Shown piece by piece: positions 1 through 8,509 of a stretch of 64,000 nucleotides of DNA. The notes beneath the pieces are model-generated. The model ran no database searches. It was not told where the DNA came from and worked only from the letters and a program-made list of their open reading frames with translations. The DNA is from Lachnospiraceae bacterium (lineage in GTDB: Bacteria; Bacillota; Clostridia; Lachnospirales; Lachnospiraceae). The position numbers and the translations under genes are program-made. The DNA lies in NCBI GenBank assembly GCA_017523785.1, contig JAFWVX010000007.1, positions 1-64,000 on the forward strand, given 5' to 3'. Each line of letters opens with the position of its first letter. Positions within the stretch are counted from its first letter, which is position 1.

Positions 1-72
1 ATATACATTTCCAATATGTGGCTTTCCTGATGTATAGACTATTGCAGTTGTAATATAATACTTATTGCTCAT
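1..72 (-). CDS. metG: Methionyl-tRNA synthetase, N-terminal fragment (runs off the window)
   Basis: Only the first 24 codons are present. They read MSNKYYITTAIVYTSGKPHI followed by GNVY, which matches the start of class I MetRS: the Rossmann-fold strand and the HIGH-type signature (here PHIG) that binds ATP. The enzyme charges tRNA-Met with methionine in the cytosol. The ATG is at 70-72 on the minus strand and a GGGAG-like Shine-Dalgarno lies upstream. It is separated from the lipoprotein gene at 146 by a strong terminator, so it probably has its own promoter or relies on partial read-through. In many Firmicutes metG stands next to tatD, and tatD is nearby here. The identification rests on a short but characteristic segment. 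Confidence 0.8.
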   Translation of the reverse strand, partial: MSNKYYITTAIVYTSGKPHIGNVY

Positions 73-96
73 AAATATATTTCTCCCTTAATAAAT

Positions 97-122
97 AAAA
101 GAGAACTATAGAGTTCTCTTTT
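97..122 (-). terminator. Intrinsic terminator after the lipoprotein gene
   Basis: Perfect 11-base arms (AAAAGAGAACT / AGTTCTCTTTT) around a 4-base loop, with A- and T-runs on both sides, so it could work in both directions. It lies between the lipoprotein stop codon at 146 and the metG start at 72. Confidence 0.85.
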
Positions 123-145
123 AATATCATTTGTGATTTAATTAA

Positions 146-769
146 TTATTTCTTTCCATGAACTTTATTGTAAGTCTCGTAGTCAACAGGCACAATATCA
201 CAGGATACTAATTGAAAATTCTCTTGGAATGTTGCTGTGATACAATACTCTACATCGTGCTGATCAATCATACCTGCAAGATCTTTTGCTAAATACTTTC
301 CTTCATATTTATCGCTATTATCTATAGGTGATGCTAAATCGACATATCGTACCGTACCCTTCTTAGTCAGTTTAGAGTCTAATGCTCCAGGACCTGCATC
401 AGCTATAACATCAGATTCTTCTACAAGTAAATCGCAGAAAACCGATGAATCGTCTATTAATCCGACTTCTTTTAATGCCAAATCTAGATTCTCAGGGCTC
501 AACTCATCCATTTCAAAGAAGTACTTCTTATACTCTGCCACTCCGTCCTTATTTCTTCCTGATGGGAAATATAAAGGTGCAAGGTAGATAGGAACTGCAT
601 TACTGTCTGAACCTCTCTCAGGGTGAACACCTGGCTCAATTTTTACAGGTGTATTGTCTACACCAGCCTCCATCCACTTATGTTTTCTCTTTTTCTTGCA
701 CGAAAAGCAAGTTAAAGCCAATGTGATGATTAAAACTACATATAATATTTTTCTTATTTTCTTAGCCAT
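146..769 (-). CDS. Putative lipoprotein, weakly GerMN-like
   Basis: The 207-residue product begins with a basic N-terminus, a hydrophobic segment (about residues 8-20) and cysteines in LALTCFSC, so it is probably a lipoprotein, although the lipobox is not ideal. A strongly basic stretch KKKRKHK follows. The rest (about 55-205) is a soluble domain with the pattern PENLDLALKEVGLIDD ... GTVRYVDLAS ... YCITATFQ, loosely like a GerMN (spore/sporulation-associated) domain; this likeness is weak and an inference. A clear GGAG Shine-Dalgarno precedes the ATG. It follows the dehydroquinase gene and ends at the terminator before metG. Location: outer face of the cytoplasmic membrane. Function unknown. 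Confidence 0.6.
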   Translation of the reverse strand: MAKKIRKILYVVLIITLALTCFSCKKKRKHKWMEAGVDNTPVKIEPGVHPERGSDSNAVPIYLAPLYFPSGRNKDGVAEYKKYFFEMDELSPENLDLALKEVGLIDDSSVFCDLLVEESDVIADAGPGALDSKLTKKGTVRYVDLASPIDNSDKYEGKYLAKDLAGMIDQHDVEYCITATFQENFQLVSCDIVPVDYETYNKVHGKK

Positions 770-809
770 TATTATCTCCTATTTTCAACAAACTAACTTA
801 TTAATTTTA

Positions 810-1577
810 TCAATTTTTGCCATTTTTTGCAAGTATATTACGATATTTCACATAATTTTCACGATTCATTTGCCCTAATTCTAGGTCCATTTCCTTATAG
901 GCGGTCAAAAAGACTATTTTTGTGTTGGTAAACTCTGGCCAAAGCCTTGAAAGCATACCCACAGTCCCCATAGCTATATAAATAGTCTCTTTTTTGTTCT
1001 TTTTCATAATCTTTTCGCATTTCTTAGCAGTCAGCATAAATAGGAATAGGTCTTCCTTAGAAAAGGTCTTTATGGCGAACTTGACTATATCCCCACTTGA
1101 CTCTGCCATCTCTGTAAATAACTTAATATACTCATTCTCAAAGAATATTCTGTCAAAAAAGTGCATAGAAATTATAATCTTCTTTTTCTTCTTTTTAAAC
1201 AGTGAATCGTAGTAAATCTTATCTATTTTATAGAATTTATACTCAACATCTATGAAATTGACCTTTGCATTTAAATATAGTTCTTTTATATAGTAAAAAT
1301 ACTTCTCTTTGGTTAGGTCAACCTTTCCGCCCTCGCTCACTGTCCTAATAGTGGCAATAAGTTTTTTATTAGTATATTTAGTTCTTACAGTATTAATTAT
1401 TTTAATTATATCATCTATACTCAAGCCAGCATATAGCAAATAATCAAGCCTAAGCTCAATCATGCACTGTTTTTCACTATTGATTTCTGCAACTTTTTTT
1501 AGAAAGGCACTCTTATTATCCTCTAATACAGGATAACAAAATTCGAAATCATTTTTTAACTTAAATCCTTTAGCCAT
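810..1577 (-). CDS. aroD: Type I 3-dehydroquinate dehydratase
   Basis: Dehydrates 3-dehydroquinate to 3-dehydroshikimate, the third step of the shikimate pathway, through a Schiff base. About 255 residues, the usual length of the type I class. Visible family motifs in order: ELRLDYL (substrate-binding E and R), LIATIRT followed by EGG, ISMHFF with the catalytic His, DIVKFAI with the Schiff-base Lys, MGTVGMLSR, and the C-terminal GQMNRENY segment. The sequence is divergent but keeps both catalytic residues. The ATG at 1577 (MAKGFKL) is preferred; an in-frame TTG at 1598 would add seven residues and neither start has a strong Shine-Dalgarno. It starts about 30 bases after tatD and is probably cotranscribed with it. 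Confidence 0.75.
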   Translation of the reverse strand: MAKGFKLKNDFEFCYPVLEDNKSAFLKKVAEINSEKQCMIELRLDYLLYAGLSIDDIIKIINTVRTKYTNKKLIATIRTVSEGGKVDLTKEKYFYYIKELYLNAKVNFIDVEYKFYKIDKIYYDSLFKKKKKKIIISMHFFDRIFFENEYIKLFTEMAESSGDIVKFAIKTFSKEDLFLFMLTAKKCEKIMKKNKKETIYIAMGTVGMLSRLWPEFTNTKIVFLTAYKEMDLELGQMNRENYVKYRNILAKNGKN

Positions 1578-1607
1578 ATACTGTCTTATTATAACCAATT
1601 TTAGTAT

Positions 1608-2432
1608 TTAATGCAAATTATACACATCAAGTGCATTATTATATAATATATTTGCTGCATCTTCTACGCCCATATTTTTAATATTAGCAATTTCCTCTAT
1701 GACATATTTTATACGCGAAGATTCATTTCTCTTCCCTCTAAATGGGTCTGGCGAAAGCCAAGGTGCATCTGTCTCTGTGACTATACTCTCTATCGGTATA
1801 CTCTCAACTACCTCTCTTAACTTCCTTCCATTTTTAAATGTCACAACACCACCAACACCGATATGAAATCCAAGTTTCACATAATCAATAGCCGTTTCTT
1901 TTTCATATGAGAAGCAATGAATGATACCCTGCATACCTTTCGCATGTTCTTTTACTATATCAAATGTATCTTTGCAAGCATCTCTTGAGTGGACAACTAT
2001 TGGCAAGTTTAGTTTTTTTGCCAACTCTATCTCTGTGATAAACCACTTCGTCTGATTTTTATAATCCTCCTCAGTTTTAAAATCGCCATGACGGTCAAGT
2101 CCTATCTCTCCAATTGCAATGGCATCTATCTTGCCATCTACCATACAAAGTTCTTCAAGTTCTTTTAAATACTTTGAGCCTTGTTCTGATTCAGGTGCAA
2201 ACTTCGGTATCTCATCAGGATGGTCGCCTATTGTGTAATAAAACTTTGGAACATTATCAACACTATGGTATTTAATTGCGACTTCTTTTTCATTCTTAGA
2301 ATTCTGAAGGTCTGCTCCGATAAGAGTTACTGCCATTACTCCATCAGCATGCATATTATGAAACAATTCTTCTCTATCTACATCATAGATTTCATCGCTA
2401 TAGTGAGCATGTGTATCAAATATTTTTATCAT
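1608..2432 (-). CDS. tatD: TatD-family metal-dependent deoxyribonuclease
   Basis: A TIM-barrel metal-dependent hydrolase of the TatD (YabD) family, credited with 3'-5' exonuclease activity in DNA repair or turnover. Metal-ligand motifs are all visible: DTHAHY near the N-terminus, AIGEIGLD, PIVVHSRDA, GIIHCFS and TETDAPWLSP. About 274 residues, normal for the family. The start is MIKIFDTHAH at 2432: its ATG overlaps the stop codon of the upstream TPR gene as ATGA, a sign of translational coupling. An open frame continues further upstream but lies inside the TPR gene and is not part of the protein. tatD next to metG is a common arrangement in Firmicutes. Confidence 0.92.
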   Translation of the reverse strand: MIKIFDTHAHYSDEIYDVDREELFHNMHADGVMAVTLIGADLQNSKNEKEVAIKYHSVDNVPKFYYTIGDHPDEIPKFAPESEQGSKYLKELEELCMVDGKIDAIAIGEIGLDRHGDFKTEEDYKNQTKWFITEIELAKKLNLPIVVHSRDACKDTFDIVKEHAKGMQGIIHCFSYEKETAIDYVKLGFHIGVGGVVTFKNGRKLREVVESIPIESIVTETDAPWLSPDPFRGKRNESSRIKYVIEEIANIKNMGVEDAANILYNNALDVYNLH

Positions 2433-3241
2433 ACTTCTGCTCTCTTTCGTAGTTCTTTTTCGTATAAGAAAAATCCATAGAATCCAAAACTCCCTGCACA
2501 CTTGTCGCATACAAATCTATAATACTCATCATGAGGGATGGTCTCAGTATTTAATAGATTCCAAGCCTCATTTACAAACTCCTCAATTTTGTCACTATAT
2601 TTGCTGTAATCTTCGCTCACATCATTTTTATATTTTGCATATAATAAATCAGCATAGTTTAAATATGAAATCGCCGCATCTAGTTCACCATCTTGAATTT
2701 TCTTCATTATCTCAATGGCCTTCTTATAAAAGTTTTCAGCAGCATCGTATTGTTTCATATCTACTGCAGCAAGTGCCATATTATTATATAGTCCAGCAAA
2801 AAGTTTATCATCATCTTTTAAATTTTGTTCGTAGACTTCTCTCGTTTTGTTAAAATAAGACATAGCAGCATTTGCATTTCCAAATGCTTTATATACTGTC
2901 GCAACATTTAAAAATACAGTTGCTCCGCCCACAGTTCTGTCAAGTTTCAACTCTCTCACAAGAGTTGCTGCTCTCTCTGCATGAGAAATCGCATCGGTTC
3001 TTCTGTTCAACTTTCTCAAGAAACCCATATACTCATTTTGCAATTCAAGTTCAGCTCTTGGATTATTTCCATTCTTTGCTTCAACGATCCAATAGTTAAT
3101 GAGTCTCTCAGCCTGGTCAAACTCTTTTTTATCGAAATGAATATCGAGTTTTCTCTTAATTCTTTCCATGTCAATTGGAACAGGGTTTGAGCAGGCACTA
3201 CATGGTTTAATTACAAAATTACCTTTTTTAACTTCGTCCAT
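2429..3241 (-). CDS. Tetratricopeptide-repeat protein
   Basis: 270 residues. At least three helical TPR-like repeats are readable between about residues 60 and 210 (for example NEYMGFLRKLNRRTDAISHA, LNVATVYKAFGNANAAMSYF and YNNMALAAVDMKQYDAAENF). TPR arrays are protein-protein interaction scaffolds. The N-terminus has a CSAC pair and the C-terminus a CDKC pair, which could bind a metal. No signal peptide, so cytosolic. It sits between the DUF4037 gene (7-base gap) and tatD (4-base overlap), so the three are very likely one operon and the TPR protein may serve the DUF4037 nucleotidyltransferase-like protein. That partnership is inferred from position only. Confidence 0.75.
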   Translation of the reverse strand: MDEVKKGNFVIKPCSACSNPVPIDMERIKRKLDIHFDKKEFDQAERLINYWIVEAKNGNNPRAELELQNEYMGFLRKLNRRTDAISHAERAATLVRELKLDRTVGGATVFLNVATVYKAFGNANAAMSYFNKTREVYEQNLKDDDKLFAGLYNNMALAAVDMKQYDAAENFYKKAIEIMKKIQDGELDAAISYLNYADLLYAKYKNDVSEDYSKYSDKIEEFVNEAWNLLNTETIPHDEYYRFVCDKCAGSFGFYGFFLYEKELRKRAEV

Positions 3242-3248
3242 AATGTCC

Positions 3249-4250
3249 TCACACAGCTACTAATATATTCATATTTCTTATGTCATTATCTTTTATTTTA
3301 TTATTTACTTCATAGGCATGTTTCTCAAGGTACATTTCATCTCTATCGGTAAGCCCGTCTGCCTTAAGTCTCTGAACAAAAAGTCTTGCAATTTGTTCAA
3401 TATCCATTTTGATTTTTCCACTTAATATTTTATCATCAGTTGCAGATAATAAACCTTCTAACTTCTGCTCAAATGGCATTTCCACAAGATTATCATCCTC
3501 AACACCTGGCACATAATTCAATTCACTTTTTACTTTTATATTCTTAGGCCAAAACAAATCTCTCAAAGCCCTAAACTTCCATTTGTAAAATGGCATATAT
3601 ACTTCATTAAATAAAAAAGTCACATGGATTGCTGCATTTACAAATTCAAAAAGCGCGAGCCTTGCTGCACCGAATTCATTGTGGGCGATGCATCTTTCAT
3701 AATTATACTGACCTGACTGAGCCATTATCAAAAGTTCTCCGGCAATTTTTTTAAGTTTTATGTCCTCTGGAAATGTTGAGAGCTTGAGTCTTAAATTACT
3801 AATAATTTTGCTATCGTCTCTCCAAATTTTGCCATTCGTGAGTTCTGCAAGAGATTCTTCTGGTATGTTGAACCAATCATAAGTAGATAAGTTTCCATCG
3901 CTTGTTCCAGTTTTTTCTTTTAGGAAGTCAGAAACTCTCTTCACACCTCTTCTATTACCACCTACTGGTGACATTATCTCTCTTGTATAGCCCTTATACT
4001 CTCTTGGTAACTTAGCATAGGCTCTTTCTAATTTGAATTTAGTGTCGTCATCTATTTCGTCATTTATAAAAATCAAAAAACCTGGGTCAAAGTCGTGGTC
4101 GGTTGAAACTTCATCATCATAAGAAAAGCATTCCGAGCCAGAACCAATTAGCCCAAATGCCAATTTGTTTTCAAGTTCAGGAAACTGCTCCTTTATCATA
4201 GGAGCACCAAATTCCTCATAAAATGATTTTGAAATCTCTAAACCTTTCAT
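3249..4250 (-). CDS. DUF4037 (nucleotidyltransferase-like) protein
   Basis: 333 residues. The segment LIGSGSECFSYDDEVSTDHD followed by FDPGF near residues 35-60 has the GS...D.D pattern of the polymerase-beta-type nucleotidyltransferase fold and is typical of DUF4037. The helical C-terminal half is of the kind that binds a substrate in such enzymes. Members are often annotated as nucleotidyltransferase-like, but the substrate is not known. First gene of a putative operon with the TPR protein and tatD. No signal peptide. The family assignment is good; the biochemical role is open. Confidence 0.75.
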   Translation of the reverse strand: MKGLEISKSFYEEFGAPMIKEQFPELENKLAFGLIGSGSECFSYDDEVSTDHDFDPGFLIFINDEIDDDTKFKLERAYAKLPREYKGYTREIMSPVGGNRRGVKRVSDFLKEKTGTSDGNLSTYDWFNIPEESLAELTNGKIWRDDSKIISNLRLKLSTFPEDIKLKKIAGELLIMAQSGQYNYERCIAHNEFGAARLALFEFVNAAIHVTFLFNEVYMPFYKWKFRALRDLFWPKNIKVKSELNYVPGVEDDNLVEMPFEQKLEGLLSATDDKILSGKIKMDIEQIARLFVQRLKADGLTDRDEMYLEKHAYEVNNKIKDNDIRNMNILVAV

Positions 4251-4289
4251 AATTATAAATTATAACATAATTAAAGGTGATTTCATAGA

Positions 4290-4323
4290 AATGAATGGGG
4301 ACGGTGTAAATGAATGGGGACGG
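4290..4323. repeat. Direct repeat of AATGAATGGGGACGG
   Basis: Two identical 15-base copies (4290-4304 and 4309-4323), 19 bases apart start to start, in an AT-rich spacer. GGGGACGG-type words flank REP-associated (Y1) transposases in a number of bacteria, so this may be a REP-like relic. No transposase is present here. Confidence 0.6.
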
Positions 4324-4502
4324 ACTTTATTATTTTTTTCATATTTTTATCACATTTTGCACATATTTAGCAAATCAGTTTTATACAAATATGATTAAAA
4401 ATATACATTTTAATTTTAATATATAAATTAGAACTGATAAAATAGCACATTTATGCAGCTTTTAATTCTTTTTTTGTGTAAAATATATTTAAGTCCGTCC
4501 CT
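4316..4502. repeat. 187-base segment bounded by short inverted repeats
   Basis: GGGGACGGACTT (4316-4327) is matched in inverse orientation by AAGTCCGTCCCT (4491-4502), 11 of 12 bases. The enclosed sequence is AT-rich and carries no gene except the last codons of the decayed gene that reads in from the right. It may be a non-autonomous MITE- or REP-like element. The rest of 4251-4450 shows nothing else of note. Confidence 0.45.
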
Positions 4503-5745
4503 ATTTTTTCTATATCTGTTATGTCTAAAAACCCAGTATTCTCACACATCTTCTGTGCCATCATATATGACCTTGCTACATAATCTTCATTTCCTGTACC
4601 TTTATAAAAACTAATATAATAATTATTTTTATTCTCACTACCGTCTTTACCAAAATATTTTTTTATTGTTTTTCGAATTCATTTCTCGCATCACTAAAAC
4701 TTTTCTTACTTTCAAATATATCAGATGTTAATACACATCCATAGTCAAGCAATGTATCATTTGCTGTGTCAAAGCCATATAAGGAAATATTTTATTGAAT
4801 TTCATCTAATTTTAACTCATCTAAAAAATAATCATCTGTTATACTATATGAAAGATTATAATTATAGTATATTCCATCATAATATAATCTTATTGGAAGC
4901 ATTGAGGTCTTTTCTTTAGGAAATTTACTATAATACATAGATATTTCTTTGGGATAATACATAGTTATATTTTTCTCATTTTTATATGCCTGCTGCTTTA
5001 GTTCGTCTATCAATAATCCTTTATTTATATTATAATGTTTTTTAAAATTATCAGTTAATGCATACTCTTTAAATTCCCATTCAATCTCATCAATACTATT
5101 ATCATAATAATCCCCCCATCCATTCTTGCGTTTATATTTAATTAAATCCATACCATACACTAAATTTTCTATATACCCTGCAACATTCTCAGGAACATCA
5201 AATTTCCTATTATTAGGTCTGATTATTGGCGTCCCATCATCTTCACGATACACCTCTTCTCCTATAAACTCTATATCATCTACAAAGCCTCTATCATCTA
5301 CAGTATAATTAAAAAATAACTTTTTATTTAACTTTGGATGATCATCATAAACCGATTTTAATATTAATAATTTAACAATAAAACTACTTTTATAATCACA
5401 ATCTACAAATGTAAGTAATTGATTCGGTGCAGTCTCTTCATAATTATACATCTCAGTATTATATTTTTCAAAATCGTATAATTCAGATAAACAATTTTTA
5501 TATTTTACTTTATAATTCTCTGTAACTGGAATGCTATTATAATTACTATTATAACATAAGTAATCAAACAAAAAATCATAATTAATACTACTTCCTATCT
5601 TATCATAAAATCTATTATCTATAGTGCTATCACTAATATTTCCAGTCAAAACATTGTCTTTATCTTTATTACTAGTCAATACTATTAAACCTACTATAAC
5701 TAACAATAAAATAGACAGCCATATTATAATTATCTTTTTTATCAT
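4451..5745 (-). pseudogene. Decayed gene for a membrane-anchored surface protein
   Basis: The intact part (4792-5745) encodes 317 residues: one N-terminal membrane anchor (about residues 3-24, IIIIWLSILLLVIVGLIVL) and a Tyr/Asn/Asp-rich extracellular part with no recognised domain. A TAA at 4792-4794 interrupts it, but the same frame stays open after the stop for 42 more codons (NISLYGFDTANDTLLDYGCV and on). It is then lost at an A-run near 4669-4673. Adding one A there restores reading through EKTIKKYFGKDGSENKNNYY to a stop at 4451-4453. Two independent lesions point to a pseudogene of about 430 codons rather than a real C-terminus at 4792. The last 17 codons run through the inverted repeat described above. 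A strong GGAGGGGG Shine-Dalgarno precedes the ATG. A truncated 317-residue protein might still be made. Confidence 0.7.
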
Positions 5746-5771
5746 CTCTTTACCCCCTCCTTTTACTTTTA

Positions 5772-6629
5772 TTAATTATTTTTCTCTATGTTGGAAACAT
5801 CTACAATAATATCTGATAAAAGTTTTTGTATGTCTTTAGCATTGTTACTCGTGATCACTGGTTTGCCAGTTTCTTTTTCAAGTTCTTCTCGAGCTTTTTT
5901 AGCTACTTTACCACCTCGATGTGCAATTTCTATGTGCTCTGACATATTCTGCGATTCATTTGTCTCCGATATATCTTTGGTTGCAGCTTCTGCTAACATA
6001 GTAAGAATTAATTCTGTTGTTGTCATATTATCTCGCAAATTTTCTTTTTTTAACTTTTTATACCCTTTGGTACTCATTCCAGACCAAGTTTTTATTATTT
6101 CATCAGTTAAAATAGCATAATCTTGATTCTCTTTTACACCTTTATTTTTCCACTCATCCGTTAATTCATTTCTCACTCTTATAGCCATCAATCTTTGGTG
6201 TATCCAATCATTACTGTAGCCTTTCTTTTGATATGTATTTAATGCTCTATCTATAGTTAACTCTGGATCAATTGTTTCTTCAACTCTATCTTTGCCTACT
6301 TTTGCAAGCCACAATTTAAATGGTTCTGCCTTTTTCGATGGTATAGACTGAATCAACCTAAAGAGCTGCTCCATAGAAGCAACATCTGTTACTCTTAATT
6401 TTCCATCTGCAGCTTTCATTTTCAACTGGTTACAATTTGTAACCGTTTCATTACCCTCATCCTTTAGCCTCTTTTTTAGTACTTTCCAATAATTTCTCGC
6501 AGACTGAAAATCTTTACTGTCAACTAATACGAAAATTACATCAATGATTGAAAATAACCATTCTTCTTTGTTTTCATCCCATGCTACTCGTATTTGCTTT
6601 TTATCAAATTCTTTAATTTCATTTTTCAT
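5772..6629 (-). CDS. BRO-N/DinD-type protein (phage antirepressor-like)
   Basis: 285 residues, the size of E. coli DinD. The N-terminal half (IRVAWDENKEEWLFSIIDVI, then YWKVLKKRLKDEG, LRVTDVASMEQLFRLIQSIP, FKLWLAKVG) is the BRO-N domain found in phage antirepressors and DinD. The C-terminal half has the DinD-like HRGGKVAKKAREELEKETG segment. DinD of E. coli is SOS-induced and inhibits RecA; whether this homologue does so is an inference. No Shine-Dalgarno is visible in front of its ATG at 6629; a 25-codon micro-ORF with a good one ends two bases upstream. It lies in an accessory patch beside a pseudogene, which suggests horizontal origin. Confidence 0.8.
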   Translation of the reverse strand: MKNEIKEFDKKQIRVAWDENKEEWLFSIIDVIFVLVDSKDFQSARNYWKVLKKRLKDEGNETVTNCNQLKMKAADGKLRVTDVASMEQLFRLIQSIPSKKAEPFKLWLAKVGKDRVEETIDPELTIDRALNTYQKKGYSNDWIHQRLMAIRVRNELTDEWKNKGVKENQDYAILTDEIIKTWSGMSTKGYKKLKKENLRDNMTTTELILTMLAEAATKDISETNESQNMSEHIEIAHRGGKVAKKAREELEKETGKPVITSNNAKDIQKLLSDIIVDVSNIEKNN

Positions 6630-6631
6630 AA

Positions 6632-6709
6632 TTATATTTTACCATATTTTTGATTGTTAATTATAAACCATTCTCTATCTTTTTCAGTTAAAGGTTTAAG
6701 TGCTACCAT
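6632..6709 (-). CDS. 25-codon micro-ORF before the BRO/DinD-type gene
   Basis: Reads MVALKPLTEKDREWFIINNQ and five more residues. An AGGAG Shine-Dalgarno lies six bases before its ATG at 6709, and its stop is two bases before the ATG of the BRO-type gene, which lacks its own ribosome-binding site. It may be a leader peptide that couples translation. Alternatively it is the stump of an older gene, since its start resembles the beginning of a GNAT acetyltransferase. Confidence 0.4.
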   Translation of the reverse strand: MVALKPLTEKDREWFIINNQKYGKI

Positions 6710-6794
6710 ATATAACTCCTATCAACTTTTTATCTATTAAAATTAATTGGAAAATAAAGGGTCTGAATTCCTTTTTTAAAAAACCACCCCTTTA

Positions 6795-7709
6795 TTATTC
6801 CTTCTCTTTAATACTATCCATCATTCCCTTCACATACACTCTTATTAGTTCTTCTCTATTTATATGGTACTTATCAGCTATTATAAATATTATATCAAGT
6901 GGCAAAGTCGCATATGATTTATTCTCTTTTTGTCCCATAAATCTGCCAAGTCCAAAAATCTCAATTCTAATTTCAACTTCACTGACACCTTCATCCCAGA
7001 GATTATCTATAATTCTCTTTTCGCGGATTGCAGATATTTTATTGTAAATGAATGCAACTAGAGTCGCCACTACAAATGTCGTAATCATCATACTGCAAAA
7101 TGAGAAAGCAGGATTGCCAGCAAAATAATACAGGTCTCTCCAGCCTCCAGCCTTTTCACCAATGATTATAACTTCATAAATATAAACGATGGCATATATA
7201 AAAACTGGAACAAGAGGTGCAAGTGTAACTTTAAATGTGATTTTGTAATATGATTCTATAAGAAAAAATGTAATAAGTATCATAATCGGACAAACTATAT
7301 GTAGGTAAAAATTATAACCTAAAAATGCAAGCTCAAAATCCACGAAACTGATAACAAATACTGCAACAAGCATTACCATTGTAGTGCAAGTTACTCCAAC
7401 ATAATAAAAATACACAGCCCACTTTGGACAATAAAACCTTTTTTTTCTAAATCCCTCTATAGCATATGGTAAAATCATCGCAGCACTTAATGCCGTGAGT
7501 GTATTTGCATCAATAGTAAAATATTGAAATAGGTCAATAGGCCTTGTCCCATTTCTTGTATACAAGATAAGCCCCGCAACTATGGCATAGATAGCTAAAG
7601 CCACTGACACAAAACTTGCAATCATCGCAATGAGACTTCTCTTTTTATGCAAATCGATGATATACTGTCTTGCCTTATTTTTCTCTTTGTTTTCTAATTT
7701 TGTATTCAT
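6795..7709 (-). CDS. AIG1/Pr6Pr-like multi-pass membrane protein
   Basis: 304 residues with about six hydrophobic helices between residues 25 and 225, then a 75-residue cytosolic tail. The FTIDANTLTA segment (Thr65) and the YLHIVCP segment (His137) match the pattern of the Far-17a/AIG1 (Pr6Pr) family. In the animal members AIG1 and ADTRP a Thr and a His at comparable places form the active site that hydrolyses branched fatty-acid esters. The bacterial function is unknown. Its ATG overlaps the stop of the YwaF/TMEM164-like gene by ATGA, so the two are one translationally coupled unit. The charged C-terminal tail (from about residue 228) is not part of the membrane domain. Family assignment is by motif and topology only. 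Confidence 0.6.
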   Translation of the reverse strand: MNTKLENKEKNKARQYIIDLHKKRSLIAMIASFVSVALAIYAIVAGLILYTRNGTRPIDLFQYFTIDANTLTALSAAMILPYAIEGFRKKRFYCPKWAVYFYYVGVTCTTMVMLVAVFVISFVDFELAFLGYNFYLHIVCPIMILITFFLIESYYKITFKVTLAPLVPVFIYAIVYIYEVIIIGEKAGGWRDLYYFAGNPAFSFCSMMITTFVVATLVAFIYNKISAIREKRIIDNLWDEGVSEVEIRIEIFGLGRFMGQKENKSYATLPLDIIFIIADKYHINREELIRVYVKGMMDSIKEKE

Positions 7710-8509
7710 TTTAACCTCTTATTTTTTAATAAGGGTAGATATATTAGTGTTATAAGTATAAAACCAATTAATAATCTTATTTCCAAATATATTAAATACT
7801 GCCCTTTATTTACCATCGGTATGCCGAGCGGATTATCAAATGATGAAAAGTAGTTTACAGAACTACTAAGTCCTATAAGTTTACCATCTTTATATACTGG
7901 TATGCTCATTATAGAATTCATATAGAATGAAAAAACATCTATTATCAAAAGCATAATACATGTCCAGCTGAATTCTTTAAGCTTTAAAATGTATTTCCCA
8001 TCCGTTGCTATGAGTATTGCTAAACTTGCAAGCATTGAATGATAAATGTAAAACTCCCATGCTCTAACAGATGTCAAATATTCTTTTGCAGTATTAAAGT
8101 CGCGAGCAATCGATGAAACAAAAATCGCAAGTAAGCCTCCCATAAATGCCGTTCCATATATCAATGCGATAATTCTTTTCTTCCACACCCCATCTTTTAT
8201 CACAAGATACAAAAACATAAACAATATCTGTAGTGAGCATAATTCAAATGGTAAATGAGAATATTCAATAAATGGAGTATATCGTCCAGTTTCCTTATAT
8301 ATCTGCTCCCCATTTTCGACAGTAGCTTGAACTATGGGCCATACATCTATCACGGTAAAGACCTTTACAACTTCACATATTACTGCCACAAAAAAACAAA
8401 CTTTGACAATGCTATCTAAATGCCATTTATTTCTCTTGCATACAAATACAGTAAGTGCTGTCATAATTAAACTAATTATAATAAAAATTATATGCCCTGG
8501 GCTATACAC
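7706..8509 (-). CDS. YwaF/TMEM164-family membrane protein
   Basis: 267 residues, about seven hydrophobic helices. HLPFELCSLQ (His85, Cys91) and YIYHSML (His157) are the hallmark polar residues of the YwaF/TIGR02206 family, to which animal TMEM164 belongs. TMEM164 is an acyltransferase for ether phospholipids that uses a Cys and a His. Whether this bacterial protein acylates lipids is an inference. First gene of a two-gene operon with the AIG1-like protein. The spacer to the divergent YgjP-like gene is rich in ACTAAT/ATTAGT words. Confidence 0.65.
   Translation of the reverse strand: MYSPGHIIFIIISLIMTALTVFVCKRNKWHLDSIVKVCFFVAVICEVVKVFTVIDVWPIVQATVENGEQIYKETGRYTPFIEYSHLPFELCSLQILFMFLYLVIKDGVWKKRIIALIYGTAFMGGLLAIFVSSIARDFNTAKEYLTSVRAWEFYIYHSMLASLAILIATDGKYILKLKEFSWTCIMLLIIDVFSFYMNSIMSIPVYKDGKLIGLSSSVNYFSSFDNPLGIPMVNKGQYLIYLEIRLLIGFILITLIYLPLLKNKRLK

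Noticed and set aside
2433..2510. N-terminal extension of TatD
   Set aside because: The extra residues lie within the TPR gene; the ATGA overlap gives the natural start.
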